16,587 nt of DNA from JAQAZP01 sp965531145 (GCA_965531145.1 CBESOE010000097.1:1-16587); one strand, 5' to 3'; shown: positions 1 to 8,521, numbered from the stretch's first letter. Program-made: numbers and translations. The notes: generated from the sequence alone by a model not told the origin.

Positions 1-100
1 TGGCGGGCAGACCGGACCGCTGACATATGAAGGCTCGGTCAGCCTGGCTTTGACGAAGCAGGCACCCAGTAGCGGGGGTACCGATTACCGGCTCGATCTC
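1..100. other. Left-edge non-assigned sequence
   Basis: This stretch lies downstream of the minus-strand 60-residue gene and runs off the window. On the plus strand two frames hit stops early (21-23 and 28-30). The third stays open to 379, but from position 101 on it is only the antisense of the small gene and the oxidoreductase. An imperfect hairpin (about 43-67, GCCTGGCTT against AAGCAGGC) lacks a U-tract on either strand, so I do not call it a terminator. The bases up to about 30 could be the 3' end of an upstream plus-strand gene, but there is too little sequence to identify one. Confidence 0.3.
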
Positions 101-283
101 TCAGTCCTTCTCGGGGATTCTGTACGAACCATCCAGACGCACGCACATCCGGTGGTACCGTTCTTCCAGATCCCGGACAGCCCCGTCGTATTCCGCCCGG
201 CTGATTTCCCCGGCACCCAGCTTCTTCTTCAGGAGGGTCTGGTGATTCTCCAGCCAGCGGTCCGGATCGAAGTTGTAGGTCAT
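101..283 (-). CDS. Small SHOCT-like hypothetical protein (60 aa)
   Basis: A 60-residue, highly charged soluble protein with no signal peptide or membrane segment. Its middle, LLKKKLGAGEISRAEYDGAV, resembles the short helical SHOCT-type pattern (leucine-rich helix, G-x-I turn, then an acidic or aromatic helix followed by a charged 'DLEERY' stretch). SHOCT-like segments usually occur at protein C-termini or as tiny stand-alone proteins and are thought to mediate oligomerisation; no enzymatic function is implied. It starts 16 nt after the stop of the upstream quinone oxidoreductase on the same strand, so the two are probably co-transcribed. The ribosome binding site is modest (AGGG about 9 nt before ATG), consistent with a downstream operon position. 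The function is unknown, and the SHOCT assignment rests on pattern resemblance only. Confidence 0.6.
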   Translation of the reverse strand: MTYNFDPDRWLENHQTLLKKKLGAGEISRAEYDGAVRDLEERYHRMCVRLDGSYRIPEKD

Positions 284-299
284 CGATCTGCACCCTGCC

Positions 300-1319
300 T
301 CAGCCGTCCACCCGCAGCACGATCTTGCCCTGGCTGTTGCGGGATTCCATCAAGCGGTGAGCTTCGGCAATTTCGGTGAAGGGCATGACATGGCCCACCA
401 CCGGCTTGATACCGTGTCGGGTGACGAACGAGGTCAATTCCGCCCAGGCCGCCCGCACCAGGTCCGGGTCCTGCAGCAGGTAGCCGAGGTGCGAGGCCAT
501 GATGCCGAATGACCGTTCCGACATCTGGACGATGCCGGCCTTCGGCACGTCGCGCCAGGTGCGGTACCAGCTGAGGGGGTTCCACTTCTTCAGGTTGTAG
601 CCGGCAAAGCCCACCACCAGCACCCGGCCAAAGGGGGCGAGAAGGCGGACGCTCTTGCGAAAGACCTCGCCCCCCACCACCTCCACCACAACGTCGACGC
701 CGCGGCCGCCGGTCATTCGGCGGATCTCCTCCTCGAAGTCAGTGGTGCGGTAGTTCACCGCTCCGTCGATTCCCAGCTCCTCGAGCATGGCGATCTTTTC
801 GTCGGCTCCGGCCGTGCCATAGACCGTGCAGCCGAACCGGCCGGCCAGTTGCACGGCGGCGGTGCCCACCCCGCCGGCGGCGGCCTGGACCAGCACCGTG
901 TCTTCGGGGCGCAGGCGAGCCATTTTGTGCAGGGCGACCCAGGCGGTCATGTAGTTCACGGCAAAGGCGGCGTTCTCCTCGGCGGTCCAACCCTCCACGG
1001 CCGGCAGGGCCTGGGCCTGGTCCACCACCATCATCTCCGCATAGGCGCCATACTTGGTGCCGACGATCACCGCCTCGCCCACGCTCCGCTCCGCTCCAGG
1101 GCCCAGGGCAACGATCTCACCAAAGGCTTCCATCCCCGGAATGTAGGGCATGGGTGGCGCCCAGCCGTATAGTCCCTTGCGGGAGAGCACCTCGGCAAAA
1201 TTGAGGCCGATCGTCTTCACCCGGACGGCAACCTGGCCCGGCCCGGGAGTGGGGTCGGGCATCTGGGAGACCCGCAGAACTGCCGGTCCGCCATGCCGTT
1301 TGAGCACCACTGCCTTCAT
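300..1319 (-). CDS. Zinc-independent NAD(P)H:quinone oxidoreductase, VAT1-like MDR family
   Basis: A 339-residue medium-chain dehydrogenase/reductase. The N-terminal GroES-like fold begins MKAVVLKRHGG and includes the GLNFAEVLSRKGLY segment typical of quinone reductases and VAT1 homologues. The NADPH-binding Rossmann part carries A-A-A-G-G-V-G at residues 146-152, followed by VDVVVEVVGG and RVLVVGFAGY. The structural- and catalytic-zinc cysteine/histidine sets of alcohol dehydrogenases are not apparent, so one-electron or two-electron reduction of quinones or activated enones with NADPH in the cytoplasm is the likely reaction; the substrate cannot be read from sequence. I chose the ATG at 1319 over upstream in-frame codons because GAGGAGG sits 6-7 nt before it and the family N-terminus starts there. 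It is followed after 16 nt by the small SHOCT-like gene. Upstream (1387-1392 TTAACC, 1366-1371 TGTTAT on the minus strand) there is only a weak promoter-like pair with a short 15-nt spacer. Confidence 0.88.
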   Translation of the reverse strand: MKAVVLKRHGGPAVLRVSQMPDPTPGPGQVAVRVKTIGLNFAEVLSRKGLYGWAPPMPYIPGMEAFGEIVALGPGAERSVGEAVIVGTKYGAYAEMMVVDQAQALPAVEGWTAEENAAFAVNYMTAWVALHKMARLRPEDTVLVQAAAGGVGTAAVQLAGRFGCTVYGTAGADEKIAMLEELGIDGAVNYRTTDFEEEIRRMTGGRGVDVVVEVVGGEVFRKSVRLLAPFGRVLVVGFAGYNLKKWNPLSWYRTWRDVPKAGIVQMSERSFGIMASHLGYLLQDPDLVRAAWAELTSFVTRHGIKPVVGHVMPFTEIAEAHRLMESRNSQGKIVLRVDG

Positions 1320-1580
1320 CACCCGCCTCCTCTGCGCTGATTGGCGGCCAGAAGCCACCGGTGGAATAACACATGTAATCCCAACTGGTTAAACGTAACA
1401 CCACCTCAGTGTCCACGCAACCTCCCGCCCGCTCACGGGAAAGATAGACGCAATCGAATAGAGGTGGAACTTATCTGGAAAGACAACGTTAATTAGGGTA
1501 GGAAACGAAATAATACGCAGCCGGGATCGAGATGCCGGCCTTGAAAACGAAACCAACATACATATTGAGGAGAATTGATA

Positions 1581-2237
1581 ATGAAAAATCATCAAAATGG
1601 ATGGCACAAATGGCGAGCAGGCGCAGTGTTCGCCATGGCGGCTCTGCTGGTGGCGCTGGCCCTTCCAGGCCAGGCGGCGGAACGGGTGGAAGAGATCGTC
1701 CTGGAGCGGGGAACGGCCCCGCTGCAGCTGGAAGTGAAAAACCTCGCCGGCAACATGCAGGTGCGGGGCTGGGACGGCAACACCAGAATCCTGGTCACCT
1801 TCCACGCCGAGGACAGCGGCGGCCTGACCGCCGAGGAGATCCTGCAGCTGGTGGGCGCCAAAGCACAGATGGTGGGCAACCGCCTGGTGGTCTCCACCAC
1901 CCTGCCCCTGGAATCGTTCCAGCGGTTCGCCTACCCGGTGGAGAGCGCGGAGAGCGATGCCGGACCAGGCTACTTCAACCTGGCCCGGACCAAGGGCTTC
2001 AGCGAAGCCCGCTTCGATGGTGAGAAGGTGCAGATCTACGGCACGCCGCAGTTCGACGCGCTCACCGTCTGGGCCGACTACCAGATCATCGTTCCCGAGG
2101 GATCACAGGTCTCGCTGAAGAACATGGCCGGGACCCTGCGGGCGGAGAACATGCAGGGCAACATCCTCCTCGACGGTTCCCGCGGTCTGGGACAACCGGG
2201 CGAGGCCTTTGCCAAGGTGCTGCACGTCACCCCCTGA
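1581..2237 (+). CDS. Secreted DUF4097-like hypothetical protein
   Basis: A 218-residue exported protein. The N-terminus has basic residues, then a hydrophobic core (about 13-28) and a likely signal peptidase site near GQAA-E (about 33). The mature part contains LEVKNLAGNMQVRGWDGN, a later IIVPEGSQVSLKNMAGTLRAENMQGNILLDGS, and alternating polar/hydrophobic strands. These resemble the repeated rungs of DUF4097 'putative adhesin' beta-solenoid proteins. Only about two rungs follow the central region, then the chain ends in a non-repetitive tail (LGQPGEAFAKVLHVTP), so the solenoid is short compared with usual family members and may be truncated. I chose ATG 1581 over TTG 1575 because GAGGAGA (1567-1573) is spaced correctly for it. 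No convincing promoter was found in 1320-1580; a terminator follows at 2287. The gene appears monocistronic. Export is well supported; the family assignment is moderate and no biochemical role can be stated. Confidence 0.7.
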   Translation: MKNHQNGWHKWRAGAVFAMAALLVALALPGQAAERVEEIVLERGTAPLQLEVKNLAGNMQVRGWDGNTRILVTFHAEDSGGLTAEEILQLVGAKAQMVGNRLVVSTTLPLESFQRFAYPVESAESDAGPGYFNLARTKGFSEARFDGEKVQIYGTPQFDALTVWADYQIIVPEGSQVSLKNMAGTLRAENMQGNILLDGSRGLGQPGEAFAKVLHVTP

Positions 2238-2286
2238 ACAGGTGACTGAACGACGTATACCATCAGAAGAATAGTGGGAAATTGAC

Positions 2287-2315
2287 AGCCCCGGACATTG
2301 TCCGGGGCTTTTTTT
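2287..2315 (+). terminator. Rho-independent terminator after the DUF4097-like gene
   Basis: A perfect 10-bp stem AGCCCCGGAC (2287-2296) pairs with GTCCGGGGCT (2300-2309) across an ATT loop, and is followed by a run of T to 2315. It lies 50 nt after the stop codon at 2237 and before the next gene at 2368, so transcription of the propeller-hydrolase pair should start in the short stretch between terminator and gene, or rely on read-through. Confidence 0.92.
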
Positions 2316-2367
2316 GTGTGGTAACCTCGGGAATTCGATGCACTTCATCACTCCGGGGGGTTCAACA

Positions 2368-4746
2368 ATGATGATCATCAGGGTCCTGCTCATTCTGCTG
2401 CTCGCTCTTTCAACCACTCCACTCACCGCCGAGGTGAAGGTGACCACCGTGGACCTGCTGGCCGGCCAGGGCCTGACGGTGAACGGCGCCGGACCGCTGC
2501 TGGTGATGACCGATGTGGACCGCAACCGGGTGATCGCCCCCTGCACCCTCAGTTCCTCCATCTCGATCATCGACGGCGCCACCCACGAAGTGACCAACAT
2601 CCCCCTGGAGACCCGGGCGATCCAGCACCTCAAGGCCGAAGCCATGACCCTGCGCCGCTCCACCGGCGAGATCTACCTGCTGGGCACCGGGCGCTTCCAC
2701 ATCGTCTCCCCCGATGAGGCGAGCGCCGTCTCGGTGGAGACCGGTTCACAGTTCGAATCCATCGCGGTGGACGAGGCCACCGGCAACGTTTTTTTGGCCG
2801 GCCGGGAATGCAAATCGCTGGGCTTCTACGAGGCCGTCAGCAAAACTTTCCGTCTGGTGGACTGGACCGACCACGAAGAGCCGCTGGTCAATCTCAACCA
2901 GACCCCGCCGCCGCCGATCCGCAAGGTGGTGGCCGACGCCGGGCTGGGCCAGATCGTGGCGGTGGACGGGTTCACCGCCACCCTGCACCAGTTCGATGCG
3001 GCCAGCGGCGAGAAACTGCAGTCGCGGGAGCTGCCGCTGACGGCCGGTGGCCGCTGGCACCTGGCCGGATACAACGGCGAGACCCACCATATCTACCTGG
3101 TCACCGAGACGGCCAAGCGCGAAGTGATCGAGGTGGCGGCCCTGGAGCTCGACGGCAACGACCAGCTGCTGAAGCTGCCGGAGTTCACCGAAGGGGTGGG
3201 GATCACCTACAACCCGCTGCGCGACGAGGTCTACATCGCTTACGACAACGAGCCGTCGGTGCACGTGGCGGTCTTCGGGGAGGAACCCGAGCTGCACGAG
3301 ATCAAGCTCCCGGCCTTTGGCAACGACGCGGCGGTGGTGGACCGGGAGAAGAATCTGCTCTTCGTGGGCAGCTGGGCCCGGGGGGAAATCGACGTGGTGG
3401 ACCTTGAAACCCGCCGGCTGAAAAAACGGATAACCGGCCTGGGAATCATTCCCCACATGTTCAGCATGACCTTCAACCCGAAGAACGGGCTGATCTACTT
3501 CCCCCGGGGTGCCACCGCGGTGAACGGAACATTCGGCGCGGCGCTGGCCACCCTGGAGCCGGAGAAGGAGACCCTGGGCAAGGTCTACACCGGCCGGGCG
3601 CCGGTGGACCTGATCCAGCGGCCGGGCCGGGACAGCGTACTGGTCTTCGACTCCGAGGACAGTTTTGCCGACATCAGGGCCGACGGCTCCTTTGACCAGC
3701 ACAGGCTGCCCTTCGACTACCCGGTGCGGGCGATCCGCAGCCCGGAGGACGACGTCTATCTCTCCTACGGGCCGCACCAGTCCTACTGGCCCACGGTCTA
3801 CATCTGGGGAGCGAAGAACGGGGTGCTGACCATCGACGCCGAAACCCTCGAGTTCTACGACCGGCGTATCCCCCGCCAGGCCCACGAGATGGCTCTCGAC
3901 GGCACGGGGACCCTCTACTTCACCCAGAACAACTGGGGCGGTGAGGAACAGTTCGTGGGCACCCTGCGCGACCAGGTGCGACTGATCGAGATCAATCGCC
4001 GCCTGGGGCTGGGCGACACGGTGGAACGGGAGATCACCCAGCGGATCCTGCAGTACGACCCGCAAACTGCACGGCTCTACCTGGTGCGCACCGGGGAGAA
4101 GGACGAGGATCCCAGTGTCCTGCAGGTGATCGATCCCGCGGCCCCGAAGCCGGAAGCGGTGGAGGGAGAGGAAACACCCGAAGGCTATTCACCCTATGTG
4201 GAACACCGTCTCGAACTGGGGATCACCGCGGCCAGCCTGGTTCATGACCAGGACCGCATCTACGTGGCCAACTTCGATTCGGACACGGTGTCGGTGATCG
4301 CCAAGGAAGGATTTACCCGGCTGCCCGATCTGCCTGCCGGAGACGGGCCGCTGAAACTGGCGCTCTGCGACGGCCGCACCTGGGTACTCAATCATCTGGG
4401 CCGCAGCCTGCAGGAAGTGAAACAGGACGGCAGGAGCTGGGCCTGGCCCTTCGAAGGAACCCCGGACGGCCTCTTCGCCTGGAACGAAAAACTGGTGATC
4501 ACCGCCCACGGGGAAAAAGCGATGAGCGTCGCCCTCTTTGACCCGGCGGACGGGACATATACCGAACTGCAGCGGCTGGAGTATCCCTTCGGCGAGACAA
4601 GATTCGACTCGGCCAATGTCTCCTTCTACCTTAGGGGACAGTTCGGCGATGCCGTCTTCGACCTCTGCCGCTCGGTTACGGGTAGGCAGGGCCGGCTGTG
4701 GATCAGCGATTTTCTTTCGGGCCGGGTTTTCATCCTCGAGGAGTAA
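2368..4746 (+). CDS. Secreted beta-propeller (YVTN/lactonase-like) protein
   Basis: A 792-residue protein with a cleavable signal peptide (MMIIRVLLILLLALSTTPLTAEV, predicted cleavage about residue 22) followed by repeated blade-like units with no catalytic motif I recognise. Examples are IAVDEATGNVFLAG, GITYNPLRDEVYIAYDN, AVVDREKNLLFVGSWARGEIDVVDLETRRLKKRI, and near the C-terminus IYVANFDSDTVSVIAKEGFTRLPDLPAGDGPLKLAL, which is close to the YVTN surface-repeat consensus. The length suggests two propellers or one propeller with large insertions. Such proteins usually bind ligands or partners outside the cytoplasm; some are lactonases, but that cannot be claimed here. Tandem ATGs at 2368 and 2371 are preceded by GGGGGG (2355-2360); an upstream ATG (2338) would add residues before the signal peptide and is less likely. 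The next gene begins 6 nt after this stop, so they form one transcript, suggesting a shared envelope role. Confidence 0.78.
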   Translation: MMIIRVLLILLLALSTTPLTAEVKVTTVDLLAGQGLTVNGAGPLLVMTDVDRNRVIAPCTLSSSISIIDGATHEVTNIPLETRAIQHLKAEAMTLRRSTGEIYLLGTGRFHIVSPDEASAVSVETGSQFESIAVDEATGNVFLAGRECKSLGFYEAVSKTFRLVDWTDHEEPLVNLNQTPPPPIRKVVADAGLGQIVAVDGFTATLHQFDAASGEKLQSRELPLTAGGRWHLAGYNGETHHIYLVTETAKREVIEVAALELDGNDQLLKLPEFTEGVGITYNPLRDEVYIAYDNEPSVHVAVFGEEPELHEIKLPAFGNDAAVVDREKNLLFVGSWARGEIDVVDLETRRLKKRITGLGIIPHMFSMTFNPKNGLIYFPRGATAVNGTFGAALATLEPEKETLGKVYTGRAPVDLIQRPGRDSVLVFDSEDSFADIRADGSFDQHRLPFDYPVRAIRSPEDDVYLSYGPHQSYWPTVYIWGAKNGVLTIDAETLEFYDRRIPRQAHEMALDGTGTLYFTQNNWGGEEQFVGTLRDQVRLIEINRRLGLGDTVEREITQRILQYDPQTARLYLVRTGEKDEDPSVLQVIDPAAPKPEAVEGEETPEGYSPYVEHRLELGITAASLVHDQDRIYVANFDSDTVSVIAKEGFTRLPDLPAGDGPLKLALCDGRTWVLNHLGRSLQEVKQDGRSWAWPFEGTPDGLFAWNEKLVITAHGEKAMSVALFDPADGTYTELQRLEYPFGETRFDSANVSFYLRGQFGDAVFDLCRSVTGRQGRLWISDFLSGRVFILEE

Positions 4747-4752
4747 GTCCCG

Positions 4753-5835
4753 GTGAGCACCATCTTCAAATGGTTCTGGAAACGAAAGTGGCTCTGGCTC
4801 ACCGTCGGAGCCGTGCTGATCCTTGTGCTGTGGCTGCTGTCCGGGAACGTCTGGCAGGAGGAACAGAAGGAACTGCGACAACAGGTTCGGGAATCGGTCA
4901 AGGAAGCCTTCCCCGAAGAGGCGGTGGATTTTGCCCGGACAATGGGTCTCTTCTTTTTCACCGCAGAGGGGGAGGAGCCGGGCGAACCGGATGGGACACT
5001 CAGATCCGTGATCCTGATTCACGGCATGGATGACCCGGGTAAGGTCTGGCGGTCCCTGGCGCCGGAGCTGGCAGGCAACAACTGTAATGTCTGGCTGATG
5101 CAGTATCCCAATGACCAGCCGATCGTGGAGTCGAGCCGGCTGTTCCACCAGGAACTGAAAGAACTCCGGCTGCTCGGCATCGACCGGATCTCCATCGTAA
5201 CTCACAGCATGGGCGGTCTGGTCTCACGTGATCTGCTCACCAGCCCTGAGTTCGACTACGGCCGCTCGGCGGAAGCCGGTGACGTTCCGCAGGTGGACCA
5301 GCTGATAATGGTGGCCCCACCCAACCAGGGGTCACAGCTGGCACGGTTCCGGGAATTCGGCGAACTGCGCGACCAGTATGTCCGGCTGACCAGGGGCCAG
5401 ACGAACTGGTTGGGGTCTATTCTCGATGGCCTGGGTGAAGCCAAAATCGACCTGCTGCCCGATAGCCGGTTTCTCACCGAACTGAACAGCCGGCCCCACC
5501 CGAAGGGGGTGGAGATGTTGATCATCGCCGGGGTGACCAGCCCCTGGACCGAGGAGGAGATCGACCAGTGGGTCGACACCCTGCGCCCTCACACCTCGGG
5601 GGAACAGGAACAGGAAATCGACCGGCTGAGGGATTACATGCTCCGGATGACCCGCGGATTGGGGGACGGCCTGGTCACGGTGGATTCCACACGTCTCGAG
5701 GGAGTTCCCCACCTCACGGTCCAGGGCACCCATCTGTCGATGATCCGCAACATCACCGCCGACAACCCGCGTGTCCCCCCGTCTGTGCCGATCATCGTGG
5801 AGCGTCTCACTCCGCCGCCACCGGATCACCGGTGA
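4753..5835 (+). CDS. Membrane-anchored alpha/beta-hydrolase, PGAP1/lipase-like
   Basis: A 360-residue protein. Residues 12-31 form an N-terminal membrane anchor, placing the catalytic part outside the inner membrane. The hydrolase core shows the oxyanion-hole region ILIHGMDD (H90-G91) and the nucleophile elbow T-H-S-M-G-G with Ser152. Likely partners are Asp305 in GDGLVTVDS and His327 in GTHLSM. The 'IVTHSMGGLVSRDLL' context is characteristic of PGAP1-like and triacylglycerol-lipase-like alpha/beta-hydrolases, which cleave ester or acyl bonds; the physiological substrate is unknown. The start is GTG at 4753; GAGGAG overlapping the end of the propeller gene sits 9 nt upstream, suggesting translational coupling. 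Its last 29 nt overlap the 3' end of the oppositely oriented M16 gene. Catalytic residues are read from motif position, not from an alignment. Confidence 0.85.
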   Translation: MSTIFKWFWKRKWLWLTVGAVLILVLWLLSGNVWQEEQKELRQQVRESVKEAFPEEAVDFARTMGLFFFTAEGEEPGEPDGTLRSVILIHGMDDPGKVWRSLAPELAGNNCNVWLMQYPNDQPIVESSRLFHQELKELRLLGIDRISIVTHSMGGLVSRDLLTSPEFDYGRSAEAGDVPQVDQLIMVAPPNQGSQLARFREFGELRDQYVRLTRGQTNWLGSILDGLGEAKIDLLPDSRFLTELNSRPHPKGVEMLIIAGVTSPWTEEEIDQWVDTLRPHTSGEQEQEIDRLRDYMLRMTRGLGDGLVTVDSTRLEGVPHLTVQGTHLSMIRNITADNPRVPPSVPIIVERLTPPPPDHR

Positions 5836-8521
5836 CGGTCAGTTCCTCGGGCTCGGGCAGGTCCAGGTCCTTGATCTGCTCGAGGATGGCGGCCTTGTCG
5901 CCCACCAGCACCAGCAGTGCCTTGTCCAGCGGGAGGGCCGACGGGGCCAGACCGTTGAGGTCCGCTTCGGTGGCGGCGGCGATGGTGCTCAGGTCATCAC
6001 CCAGCGAGCGGAAGGGCAGCCCGTTGGACTCCAGGGTCTGGGCGATGGCGATCAGGCCTCCCAGCCCCTGGAAGGACTGGATCATGCCCATGCGATTGGT
6101 CTCCCTGGTCTTGCGCGCCTCCTCCTCCGTGACGTCACCGGAACGCAGGGCGTTGAACTCGTTGTAAAACTCCCGGAGGGCGGCACCGGTGACCTCGGAC
6201 CCCACGTCGCTGCCGGCGTAAAAATAACCGGTGGTAGGGGTCATGACAAAGGAGGACCGCGCACCGTAAGTGAAACCGTTCCGTTCGCGGAGGTTCTGGT
6301 TCAGACGGCTGGTGAAGCTGCCGCCGAGGATGGTGTTCAGCAGGTCGTAGTCCACACGGTTGGGATCGGAATACTTCGGCCCCGGCATGTAGAAGCGGAT
6401 CACGGTCTGCACCGCCCCCGGCTTGTCCACCAGCACCAGACGCATTTTGTCATTGGCCGGCGCGCCCAGTTCGGTTCTTTCCGCGGCCACGAAACCGGCG
6501 GGGTTCTTCCACTTGCCAAAGGCGGATTCCAGCGCTGTTTTCGCTTCGTCAGCGGTGAGATCACCGGCGATGAAGAAGGTGGCGTTGCCCGGTGCGGCCA
6601 GTTCGCCCCAGGCGGACTGCACGTCATCCAGGGTCAGTTTTTCAACCGTCTCCACCGTTCCCTCTGACGGCCGGCCGTAGGGGTGAGTGTCGCCATAGAA
6701 GGCGCGCATACCCACCAGGGAGGCCACCGAGCCGGCACGGTCCTGGGCCTGCTTCAGGCCTTCCAGGTGCAGCGACCTGACCCGGTCCCATTCGGCAGCA
6801 TCGAACCGCGGATAGAGAACGGCGTCGGCGTAAAGCCCCAGGGCCTTGTCGAAATTGCTCTTCAACACCGAGAGATCAACACCGGAGGTGTTCCGTCCGG
6901 AATGCGCCTGGAAGTTGGCTCCCAGCAGGTCCAGGGCGTCGGAGAAGGCCAGGGCGTCCAGGTCCCCCGCCCCCTCGTCCAGCATGTCGGCAGCCAGCCG
7001 GCAGCGGCCGGCCTGTTCGTTGTCCAGCAGCACCGATCCACTGCGCAGGAAGAGCGACAATTCCACCAGCGGCAGTTCGCTGCGCTGCCAGTGCCGTACC
7101 TCGATCCCGTTGGAGAGGGTGAAAACCTCGGGGGCCACCGGCACGAAGGGCTTGATTTCACTCTCCGCCGGCGCCTGGTCACGGCCGGCCAGCGCAGCGC
7201 CATCGTCCTCGGGAAGAACCTGCATGATCAGCCTGGCGTCCGGGTCCATGACCTGGGCGGCCATCCGGCGGATACCCTCCACCGAAGCGCCGCGGTAACG
7301 GTCGAGGTCGGCGGCAAAGGAGTCGGGTTCGCCAAAATAGTAGTTGTAGCGGTTCAACTGGTCGGCCTTGCGCAGCACCGACTGCAGACCGTTGAGCATC
7401 TGGTATTCGTACGCCGCCTGGTGCCGGGCCAGCTCGTCCGCCGTGGGCCCCTCGGCAACGAACTCGGCCAGCACCTCGTCCACCGCCTTTTCGATGTCAT
7501 CGAGGGAAACACCCTGGCGGGCCATCACCTGGACCTGGAACAGCGAGCCCAGCGAGCTTGAGCGCTGGAAGGCCCGGGCACTGGTGGCCAGCTGGTCCTC
7601 GTAGACCAGCCTCTTGTAGAGCCGGCTGGTCTTGCCCGAGCTGAGCACCGCGGCCGCCAGGTCCATCTCGGCGTCGCCGGGAGCGAAGAGTGCCGGGCTG
7701 TGCCAGACCATGGTCAACCGCCCGAACTGCACCTTGTCGGTATAGGTGACCCGCTTCACACTCTCCAGCTTCAGCGGCTGCGCCGCGGCATGCACCGGGT
7801 CGGCGTCCCGGGGAATGGTGCCGAAGAGTTTGGCCACCAGCGGCTTGATCTCGGCGGGGTCGAAGTCGCCGGCAATGACCAGCGAGGCGTTGTTCGGCAG
7901 GTAGAAGGTGGCGAAAAAGTCCTTCACATCCTGAGCGGTGGCGGCCTTGATATCAGCCACCGTCCCGATCACCGAGAGATGGTAGGGGTGGCCGGGGGGG
8001 TACATCAGTTCACTGATTTTCAGGTCGGCCACGCCATAGGGCCGGTTCTCGCTGGTCTGGCGCCGCTCGTTGAGCACCACCTCCCGCTGTTTCCCCAGCT
8101 TCTCCTCGTTCATGTTGGCGCCCAGGGCTTCCAGGCGGTCAGCGTCGAGCCACATCAGAGTGGGCAGCAGGTTGCTCGGCCCGAAGGAGAAGTAATTTGT
8201 CCGGTCCCAGCCGGTGGAGGCATTGTTCCAGCCGCCGCCAGCCTCCATGATATTGTCGAAATCGCTGCCCGGGACCCGCTCGGTGCCCATGAACATCAGG
8301 TGCTCGAAGAGGTGGGCAAACCCGGAGCGGCCTTCCGACTCGTCCTTGCCACCGACAAAATACCAGGTATTGATACAGGCCACGGGCAGGCTGTGGTCCT
8401 CGTGCAGGATCACGGTCAGGCCGTTGTCCAGCTGGTATTTCTCATAGGCGATCTCCTGGGCCGCCAATGGTGCGGACAGGAACAGAAGCAGCAGAAGCAG
8501 GGTCAGGGATCGGCGCAGCAT
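5807..8521 (-). CDS. Secreted M16 family zinc metallopeptidase (two-lobe, insulinase/pitrilysin type)
   Basis: A 904-residue protein with a Sec signal peptide (MLRRSLTLLLLLLFLSAPLAAQE, cleavage about residue 21), so it acts in the periplasm or outside. The N-terminal M16 lobe carries the inverted zinc motif H-L-F-E-H (His70, Glu73 catalytic base, His74). A third ligand is expected about 77 residues later, in REVVLNERRQ; Glu152 or Glu147 are the candidates. The second lobe (from about residue 440) lacks HxxEH, as is normal for the partner half, but keeps the RNGFTYGARSSF Arg/Tyr region of family C-terminal domains. The architecture is two complete M16 A/B units fused, giving a clamshell peptidase that cleaves peptides or unfolded segments. 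The ATG at 8521 has AGGAGG 7 nt upstream. A candidate extended -10 promoter lies at 8574-8582. The 3' end overlaps the lipase-like gene by 29 nt. Confidence 0.93.
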   Translation of the reverse strand: MLRRSLTLLLLLLFLSAPLAAQEIAYEKYQLDNGLTVILHEDHSLPVACINTWYFVGGKDESEGRSGFAHLFEHLMFMGTERVPGSDFDNIMEAGGGWNNASTGWDRTNYFSFGPSNLLPTLMWLDADRLEALGANMNEEKLGKQREVVLNERRQTSENRPYGVADLKISELMYPPGHPYHLSVIGTVADIKAATAQDVKDFFATFYLPNNASLVIAGDFDPAEIKPLVAKLFGTIPRDADPVHAAAQPLKLESVKRVTYTDKVQFGRLTMVWHSPALFAPGDAEMDLAAAVLSSGKTSRLYKRLVYEDQLATSARAFQRSSSLGSLFQVQVMARQGVSLDDIEKAVDEVLAEFVAEGPTADELARHQAAYEYQMLNGLQSVLRKADQLNRYNYYFGEPDSFAADLDRYRGASVEGIRRMAAQVMDPDARLIMQVLPEDDGAALAGRDQAPAESEIKPFVPVAPEVFTLSNGIEVRHWQRSELPLVELSLFLRSGSVLLDNEQAGRCRLAADMLDEGAGDLDALAFSDALDLLGANFQAHSGRNTSGVDLSVLKSNFDKALGLYADAVLYPRFDAAEWDRVRSLHLEGLKQAQDRAGSVASLVGMRAFYGDTHPYGRPSEGTVETVEKLTLDDVQSAWGELAAPGNATFFIAGDLTADEAKTALESAFGKWKNPAGFVAAERTELGAPANDKMRLVLVDKPGAVQTVIRFYMPGPKYSDPNRVDYDLLNTILGGSFTSRLNQNLRERNGFTYGARSSFVMTPTTGYFYAGSDVGSEVTGAALREFYNEFNALRSGDVTEEEARKTRETNRMGMIQSFQGLGGLIAIAQTLESNGLPFRSLGDDLSTIAAATEADLNGLAPSALPLDKALLVLVGDKAAILEQIKDLDLPEPEELTVTGDPVAAE

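Noticed and set aside
1489..1516. Promoter-like TTAATT / TAATAC before the DUF4097-like gene
   Set aside because: Each hexamer matches consensus at only about half of its positions, not better than expected in this AT-richer gap.
2282..2287. Perfect -35 hexamer TTGACA before the propeller gene
   Set aside because: It overlaps the terminator stem and no -10 element occurs 16-18 nt downstream (the position reads GGGCTT).
2790..2796. Run of seven T in the propeller gene as a slippage or frameshift site
   Set aside because: The reading frame continues normally on both sides with consistent blade-like sequence, and no alternative-frame product is suggested.
2746..4065. 439-codon minus-strand open frame within the propeller gene
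   Set aside because: It is the antisense of a signal-peptide-bearing gene with blade repeats; its own product shows no recognisable domain.
4189..5205. 338-codon minus-strand open frame across the propeller-hydrolase junction
   Set aside because: It runs antisense to two supported genes, including the hydrolase nucleophile region, and has no promoter or ribosome binding site.
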